Below are positions 7,535 to 11,010 of a stretch of 13,081 nt of DNA, in pieces. The stretch comes from Candidatus Hermodarchaeota archaeon. Lineage in GTDB: Archaea > Asgardarchaeota > Hermodarchaeia > Hermodarchaeales > Hermodarchaeaceae. Both the position numbers and the translations under genes were made by a program. How positions within the stretch are numbered: the first letter of the stretch is position 1; the number at the start of each line of letters is the position of its first letter. Location of the stretch: contig JAEOSV010000286.1 of assembly GCA_016840185.1 (NCBI GenBank), positions 1 to 13,081 on the forward strand, in the 5' to 3' direction. The notes beneath the pieces are model-generated. The model worked only from the letters and a program-made list of their open reading frames with translations, searched no databases and was not told the origin of the DNA.

Positions 7535-8032
7535 TTATTTCTTAGGCTTATCAAGGCGTGGTGATTCCCAATCCTTTCGGAGAGGATAGACATCCTTGGG
7601 CCAGTCTTCAGGTAGAATAAGGCGCTTCAAGTTGGGGTGTCCCTTGAACTTAATGCCCAAGAGATCATGGACCTCGCGTTCGTACAGGGTTGCACCGGGA
7701 ATCAGTGGAGTAATGGAATCTACTTCAGGGTGAGAAGTCGGAACCTGAATATGCAAACTCACCGAAACGGCCTTCACTTCAAAGTGGTAGATAACAGCTA
7801 GTTCACCACGTAGATCCATTCCAGTGATGGTTGAAAGATGGGTTAACCCCCACTCCTGTTTCATGAATTCGACAGCCTTGAGCACTGCTTCAGCCTTCAC
7901 AGTCACATAGATACTATGTTCTCGCATAAACTCTGCAGAGATGAAATCATCGCCCATGGCTTTCTCAATCTCAGCCATCATGCCCGCTTCTTTCTTAGTG
8001 GGCTTTTTCGGGGGTTTCTCTTCTTTTGCCAT
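7535..8032 (-). CDS. NuoC-like subunit (30 kDa subunit / MbhK-like)
   Basis: The 165-aa product matches the NuoC/30-kDa subunit family, which sits in the peripheral arm of complex I and group 4 hydrogenases and braces the catalytic subunit. The signature is clear at residues 117-155: YEREVHDLLGIKF, then GHPNLKRLILPEDW and YPLRKDW. Upstream is the usual alpha/beta fold (WGLTHLSTITGMDL, AVIYHFE). The first ~17 residues form a Lys/Pro-rich extension (KPPKKPTKK), so translation could also begin at M18 or M19. However, the ATG at 8032 has a strong GGAGG site at 8042-8046, eight bases away, which decides the start. It is the last gene of a nuoA-B-C-like operon. The expected next gene, nuoD (catalytic large subunit), is absent; mtd converges instead. 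NuoC and MbhK cannot be told apart from length alone. Confidence 0.93.
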   Translation of the reverse strand: MAKEEKPPKKPTKKEAGMMAEIEKAMGDDFISAEFMREHSIYVTVKAEAVLKAVEFMKQEWGLTHLSTITGMDLRGELAVIYHFEVKAVSVSLHIQVPTSHPEVDSITPLIPGATLYEREVHDLLGIKFKGHPNLKRLILPEDWPKDVYPLRKDWESPRLDKPKK

Positions 8033-8064
8033 GCGTTGTTTCCTCCATTAGTCCCATAAAAAAC

Positions 8065-8499
8065 TCATGAACCTGCTAATTTACCGAGAAGTGCGGCAAC
8101 ACCATAGATAATTGCTTCCGGCTTTGGCGGACATCCTGGAATCCATGCATCCACAGGAATGACGCCGTCAAGACCGCCTGTGACGTTATAACACTCTCGA
8201 AATACGCCACCTGACATTGTGCACGCTCCAATACCAACCACAAACTTCGGATCAGGGGTTTGATTATAGATCCGTAAAAATCGCTTCGCAGTTTGTTTAG
8301 TGATTGGCCCACTGCATAATAACACATCGGCATGTCTGGGACTGCCTTTCAGTAGAACACCAAAACGTTCCAAGTCGTATCTTGGAGTAAGTGCATCCAA
8401 GATTTCAATATCGCAGCCGTTACATCCACCACTGTTGAGGTGGAGTACCCAGGGGGATTTGATGCGTGCCCATGTTACAATTTTGTCAACGATTCCCAT
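8065..8499 (-). CDS. Group 4 [NiFe]-hydrogenase small subunit (MbhJ/EchC-like; NuoB homologue)
   Basis: The 144-aa product belongs to the NuoB/hydrogenase small-subunit family, which holds the [4Fe-4S] cluster next to the active site. Likely ligands are C26, C29 (GGCNGCD), C93 (GIGAC) and C123 (PGCPP). In complex I and F420H2 dehydrogenase the first two are adjacent (ACCA); here the CxxC spacing, together with CNGCDIEI, LLKGSPRHADVLL, SGPIT and GGVFRECYNV, is the pattern of MbhJ, EchC and similar hydrogenases. It should therefore be partner to a [NiFe] large subunit rather than a quinone site, and hypD nearby agrees. ATG 8499 has a GAGG site at 8508-8511. It lies between nuoA-like (19-nt gap) and nuoC-like (32-nt gap) genes, the order I-J-K of MBH operons and A-B-C of nuo operons. 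Family is firm; the hydrogenase call is strong but rests on motifs. Confidence 0.93.
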   Translation of the reverse strand: MGIVDKIVTWARIKSPWVLHLNSGGCNGCDIEILDALTPRYDLERFGVLLKGSPRHADVLLCSGPITKQTAKRFLRIYNQTPDPKFVVGIGACTMSGGVFRECYNVTGGLDGVIPVDAWIPGCPPKPEAIIYGVAALLGKLAGS

Positions 8500-8518
8500 T
8501 GTTTTTGCCTCATTTCAA

Positions 8519-8860
8519 TTATTTTCGTAGAATAATAATCGCAAGGAAAGCGACACCCAGGAAAAGGATTGGCACCCATCCAAGGATGCCCATCGATGTT
8601 GCCAGCACGAAGGCGACAATGTCAAAGATGGTGAAATAGACGGCATATCGGAGAAGGTGGGTGTGAAATTGTGCTTTAGCTGGTTTCAGGTCTTCACCGC
8701 AAGCATAGGTCGTGAGTTTTTCCTTGGTAGGATTGTTCGGTGCGATACGTTTGCCGATCCAGTACATAAGAAGCACAATAATTAGAACGATGCCGAAGGC
8801 AGCGAGGAACCAGCCAACGTTTCCGATATTATTTAGCCAACTGAAGTAATCAGCCTGCAT
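8519..8860 (-). CDS. NuoA-like membrane subunit
   Basis: The 113-aa membrane protein matches NuoA/ND3, a subunit at the joint between the membrane and peripheral arms. It has three predicted helices, about 16-35, 68-88 and 93-111. The loop after helix 1 carries the YxCG motif (YACGEDL, C54), where most NuoA have YECG. In helix 2 the family motif FDVE reads FDIV: the aspartate (D80) remains but the glutamate two residues on is V82. ATG 8860 is preceded by GGTGA at 8870-8874, nine bases away. It is first in an operon with the small subunit and NuoC-like genes. In MBH-type operons the gene in this place is mbhI, so this protein could be regarded as either an unusual NuoA or an MbhI-like subunit. 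The CGE loop and three helices favour NuoA. Confidence 0.85.
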   Translation of the reverse strand: MQADYFSWLNNIGNVGWFLAAFGIVLIIVLLMYWIGKRIAPNNPTKEKLTTYACGEDLKPAKAQFHTHLLRYAVYFTIFDIVAFVLATSMGILGWVPILFLGVAFLAIIILRK

Positions 8861-8914
8861 TTTCTGCGTTCACCACAGGTTCTATGGCTCGTTAGGAGTT
8901 CAAGGTTGGATTTT

Positions 8915-8923
8915 GTATAAAAG
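8915..8923 (-). promoter_or_regulatory. Likely TATA box for the nuoA-B-C-like operon
   Basis: On the minus strand the sequence CTTTTATAC (8923 to 8915) is a good match to an archaeal TATA box. It sits 55 nt ahead of the nuoA-like ATG (8860), predicting a start of transcription near 8892 and a leader of about 30 nt containing GGTGA. A purine-bearing stretch (GGAGCAAG) lies where a BRE would be. Confidence 0.45.
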
Positions 8924-8988
8924 GCTTGCTCCCGCAGGAAGTTTTCCTTTCTGAATTTAACTTGATGCCATGGAACTAATTATCTTAC

Positions 8989-9027
8989 AACCTTTGTTAT
9001 AGGAAAACCTAGGAACAAGGTTTTTTT
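8989..9027. terminator. Imperfect hairpin with a plus-strand T-run
   Basis: AACCTTTGTT (8989-8998) pairs with AACAAGGTT (9014-9022) with one bulged base, and the plus strand continues as T to 9027. It lies 35 nt beyond the stop of the 55-aa gene, where a terminator for the minus-strand mobB operon is expected. The T-run, however, faces plus-strand transcription. It may therefore stop antisense transcripts, act on minus-strand RNA as structure only, or be chance. The rest of 8861-9061 shows only the nuoA-operon promoter. Confidence 0.35.
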
Positions 9028-9061
9028 GGCGGGCCTTCCTTTCCGGAATTCACGAATTGTC

Positions 9062-9229
9062 TTAGTCACTGATTTCGATCCGGACCTTTTCTGTACCTTT
9101 TGGTTTGGGTGCCCGAAGTGTGGACACAACGGCCAGGACTATTGTCTGAAGGAGTTTGTCAACATATTCGTTAATTCCAATTTCACGACCAAAGATGATA
9201 AGAGTAGTTTTTCGTTCATCGGGTGTCAA
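9062..9229 (-). CDS. Small 55-aa protein translationally coupled to mobB, unknown
   Basis: This short gene is read from TTG 9229, whose last two bases lie within the mobB stop codon (ATTGA overlap), to TAA at 9064-9062. GGTGAGG at the end of mobB supplies a ribosome-binding site a few bases upstream. The product begins MTPDERKTTLIIFGREI and continues with a central helix (EYVDKLLQTIVLAVVSTLR) and a basic, beta-like tail ending VRIEISD. The composition (beta strand, helix, beta strand, no cysteine, balanced charge) looks like a real small folded protein rather than noise. No family is recognised. Coupling to mobB suggests a role connected with molybdenum/tungsten cofactor or an enzyme using it, by context only. 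Confidence 0.65.
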   Translation of the reverse strand: MTPDERKTTLIIFGREIGINEYVDKLLQTIVLAVVSTLRAPKPKGTEKVRIEISD

Positions 9230-9783
9230 TCATCCTCACCTACAGGGATTGATGGTGCTGTGAGAAGCCATTTATCAATCGCTTCCAGCAGGAAGGGAAA
9301 CTCATCAGGGATACGAATCACCGAATCAATCTCGGGATTCAAAGTGCACTGACCAAGGATAGGGCTCGAAGTTTCGGTTTGAAATTCTGCGATTTCATCC
9401 ATTGTACGAATACAGATTACTTTCGCGATTTGAGGGTCTTTTTGTGTCCAAAACCGGAATCCTTCTAGAACAATCATATCAGCCGGAACTACTGTGATTC
9501 CGTAGCTAAGCAATTCCTTAAGGCTAGCAATGGGTCTTTTGAGGAGAAAGGCTGTTGAGTTTTCACTGTGAAGGATTGTCGCTTCTGCTCCGGCTTCAAG
9601 ATGGCGATGGGAGTCCGTTCCTGGTGAATCCAGTGAAAACGTTGGTTCACCTACATGTTTCGCACTCAGCACTCGACGACCTTGATCTACGAGATGGGTT
9701 ACGATTTTTGTGGTTACCGTCGTCTTTCCTGAATCCTTGTATCCAAACACCGAGATGGTTGGGGGTAGTGGAACAGTTAGCAA
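9226..9783 (-). CDS. mobB: Molybdopterin-guanine dinucleotide biosynthesis protein MobB
   Basis: The 185-aa product is a P-loop GTPase of the MobB family, which helps MobA attach GMP to molybdopterin for molybdenum or tungsten enzymes such as formate dehydrogenases and formylmethanofuran dehydrogenases. The Walker A motif is GYKDSGKT (14-21), right after the first strand (TISVFG). The family motif AKHVGEPTFSLDSPGTDSHR (41-60) follows, then AGAEAT, and VLEGFR (105-110) near the Walker B region. Start is TTG 9783, because an in-frame TAG lies just upstream and the next start (GTG, codon 12) would delete the first strand. A GGGAGG site at 9785-9790 is only one base from this TTG, closer than normal. 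It lies between the two nuo-like blocks and ends in an overlap with a 55-aa gene. The adjacent AOR does not need the GMP form, so another enzyme in the cell probably does. Confidence 0.93.
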   Translation of the reverse strand: MLTVPLPPTISVFGYKDSGKTTVTTKIVTHLVDQGRRVLSAKHVGEPTFSLDSPGTDSHRHLEAGAEATILHSENSTAFLLKRPIASLKELLSYGITVVPADMIVLEGFRFWTQKDPQIAKVICIRTMDEIAEFQTETSSPILGQCTLNPEIDSVIRIPDEFPFLLEAIDKWLLTAPSIPVGEDD

Positions 9784-9841
9784 TCCTCCCTAAGATAGGC
9801 TTCTAAAGGTTGATGGGAGACTCCTTTCGTATAACCGTTTT

Positions 9842-9851
9842 CCATAAATTA
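9842..9851 (-). promoter_or_regulatory. Possible TATA box for mobB
   Basis: On the minus strand TAATTTATGG (9851 to 9842) resembles a TATA box about 60 nt before the mobB TTG. It shares the 183-nt divergent spacer with the nuoJ-like operon. Weak support, motif and distance only. Confidence 0.3.
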
Positions 9852-9906
9852 GCCAATAAAAATCGAGATTCAGGTTGGTCGATGAAAAGTTCAAACTTGT
9901 AGTCAC

Positions 9907-9915
9907 ACTTTTAAG
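9907..9915 (+). promoter_or_regulatory. Possible TATA box for the nuoJ-J-K-L-like operon
   Basis: ACTTTTAAG lies 52 nt ahead of ATG 9967, the same distance as the candidate boxes before nuoA-like and FrhB-like genes. It would place the transcription start near 9935, leaving a ~30-nt leader that includes the palindrome at 9949-9962. Confidence 0.35.
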
Positions 9916-9948
9916 CAGAACACAGCAAAAAGCGGTTCTAAGTACCTC

Positions 9949-9962
9949 AGTCACCGGTGACT
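9949..9962 (+). promoter_or_regulatory. Perfect 14-bp palindrome covering the ribosome-binding site of the nuoJ-like gene
   Basis: AGTCACCGGTGACT is an exact 14-base palindrome. Its right half contains GGTGA (9956-9960), the ribosome-binding site for ATG 9967. It could be an operator for a dimeric regulator just downstream of the promoter. In RNA it could only fold back with difficulty because there is no loop, unless the central pairs open. The function is not known. Confidence 0.45.
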
Positions 9963-9966
9963 AACG

Positions 9967-10338
9967 ATGTCGTTATCACGTAAAGTGGTTATTGGCCTCT
10001 TGGGCCTCATACTTCTGAGCACCATAATACTCCTACTTTTTGCCCTCGACTATTTCATCACAGGGCTTCACTTGAGCATGTACGCGGTATACATCCTCAT
10101 AATCATGACTGCAATATTCGCTGTCCTAGCCATCGAAGATAAGGACCTGCTACACGCCGCACTCTACCTCGCAGGTTCCGCAGTAACCCTTGCCTTAATC
10201 TATCTGATTATGTTTGCCATCTGGGTTGCCTTCTTCCAACTCGCGATCTACGCTGGGGCCGTAACAGTGATTATTATTTCAGGAGTTTCGTTAACGACGC
10301 GTCGTGGGACTGGGGATATTGAAGAGGAGGACGTCTGA
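9967..10338 (+). CDS. NuoJ-like subunit, N-terminal half (MbhD-like)
   Basis: The 123-aa membrane protein has four predicted helices (about 8-29, 36-56, 62-83, 86-108). It matches the first part of NuoJ/ND6: NuoJ-like DLLHAALYLAGSAVTLALIY is followed by FFQLAIYAGAVTVIIISG, the helix that carries the pi-bulge in complex I. NuoJ normally has five helices in one chain of about 165-185 aa; here the protein stops after this helix with an acidic tail (GDIEEEDV) and a second gene follows with a 1-nt overlap. This split is the arrangement of MbhD and MbhE in membrane-bound hydrogenases. Compared with NuoJ it also appears to have an extra N-terminal helix. ATG 9967 uses GGTGA 9956-9960, embedded in a palindrome. 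It is first in a plus-strand operon, divergent from mobB. Confidence 0.85.
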   Translation: MSLSRKVVIGLLGLILLSTIILLLFALDYFITGLHLSMYAVYILIIMTAIFAVLAIEDKDLLHAALYLAGSAVTLALIYLIMFAIWVAFFQLAIYAGAVTVIIISGVSLTTRRGTGDIEEEDV

Positions 10339-10649
10339 TGAGAATCAAAGTCGTTGGCTGTACCCTCACCGTATTGTTTGGAATTATTGCCGCTTGGGTG
10401 ATTGCAATGGCTGCTGGTTTGTACTTGGATCCCAGTGTTGTCGTTGATCCCGCGGTTTGGGCGATGCGGTTTATTGCGTCACCCGATAATGTCTACGTGA
10501 TGATTCAGGCTTTGGGTGAAATGCTATGGCATTATCGTGGACTCGATATGGTCTTATTAGGCGTGTTTTTACTGGCAGCAGCATTAGCCAGTTCCGCGTT
10601 CTTTTATGAAATTACAAAAGAACCCAATGAACCAGAGGAGAAGGAGTAA
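10338..10649 (+). CDS. NuoJ-like subunit, C-terminal half (MbhE/MrpB-like)
   Basis: The 103-aa protein has two predicted helices, about 7-28 and 70-90, joined by a ~40-residue loop, and a charged, Glu-rich tail. Residues 58-76 (ALGEMLWHYRGLDMVLLG) resemble both the last part of NuoJ (LG..L...Y..pFE) and the MrpB/MbhE motif around a conserved arginine-glycine-x-aspartate. It is taken as the second half of a split NuoJ, as MbhE is to MbhD. The ATG overlaps the stop of the previous gene by one base (TGATG) and has AGGAGG at 10325-10330, so translation is coupled. It precedes the nuoK-like gene by 6 nt. Similarity is modest because the protein is short; gene order makes the call. Confidence 0.7.
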   Translation: MRIKVVGCTLTVLFGIIAAWVIAMAAGLYLDPSVVVDPAVWAMRFIASPDNVYVMIQALGEMLWHYRGLDMVLLGVFLLAAALASSAFFYEITKEPNEPEEKE

Positions 10650-10655
10650 GACACA

Positions 10656-10991
10656 ATGTCGTATCTTGATATCTTAGGCATCCCGCTTGCGGTATTTCTC
10701 ATCTTAGCTGTCTTCCTATATGCTGTTGGCATCTACGGCATGGCAACAAAACGAAACATGATTAAATTCCTCATTGCGCTGGAATTACTCCTCGACGGAG
10801 CCCACCTGAACTTTATCACATTCGCAACGGCTTGGTCGGGATTTTACATTGACTTAATGGCCCAGGCAATTGTCATCGTCAGTATCTGTATTGGCGGTGG
10901 TATCATTGCAATTGCCTTGGCATTCATCATTCGAGCATACAATCAATTCGGAACCCTCGATATCCGAAAACTCAACAAACTGCGCCATTAA
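10656..10991 (+). CDS. NuoK-like subunit (MnhC/MbhG-like features)
   Basis: The 111-aa, three-helix membrane protein belongs to the NuoK/MnhC family, part of the ion-translocating chain between the quinone or hydrogenase module and the antiporter-like subunits. Helix 1 (about 9-29) is followed by KRNMIKFLIALELLLDGAHLNF, the conserved family segment, with the key helix-2 glutamate at E43. Helix 3 (about 68-92, AQAIVIVSICIGGGIIAIAL) has no acidic residue, although NuoK normally has a glutamate (E72 in E. coli) there. In this respect it resembles MnhC and MbhG, which read LTxIVIG at the same place. The tail (GTLDIRKLNKL) is typical. ATG 10656 uses GGAG at 10643-10646. It sits between split nuoJ and nuoL, the normal complex-I order. 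Confidence 0.9.
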   Translation: MSYLDILGIPLAVFLILAVFLYAVGIYGMATKRNMIKFLIALELLLDGAHLNFITFATAWSGFYIDLMAQAIVIVSICIGGGIIAIALAFIIRAYNQFGTLDIRKLNKLRH

Positions 10992-11010
10992 CCTGGGGTG
11001 AAAAAGAAAA

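Noticed and set aside
8861..9061. Possible small RNA or tRNA gene in the 201-nt gap ahead of the nuoA-like gene
   Set aside because: No cloverleaf, T-loop motif or known RNA pattern was found; only a TATA-like box and one hairpin can be supported.
9026..9352. Plus-strand open frame of 108 codons across the mobB 3' end
   Set aside because: It overlaps mobB and the 55-aa gene on the other strand, has no good ribosome-binding site and its product looks like no protein family; it is the antisense shadow of those two genes.
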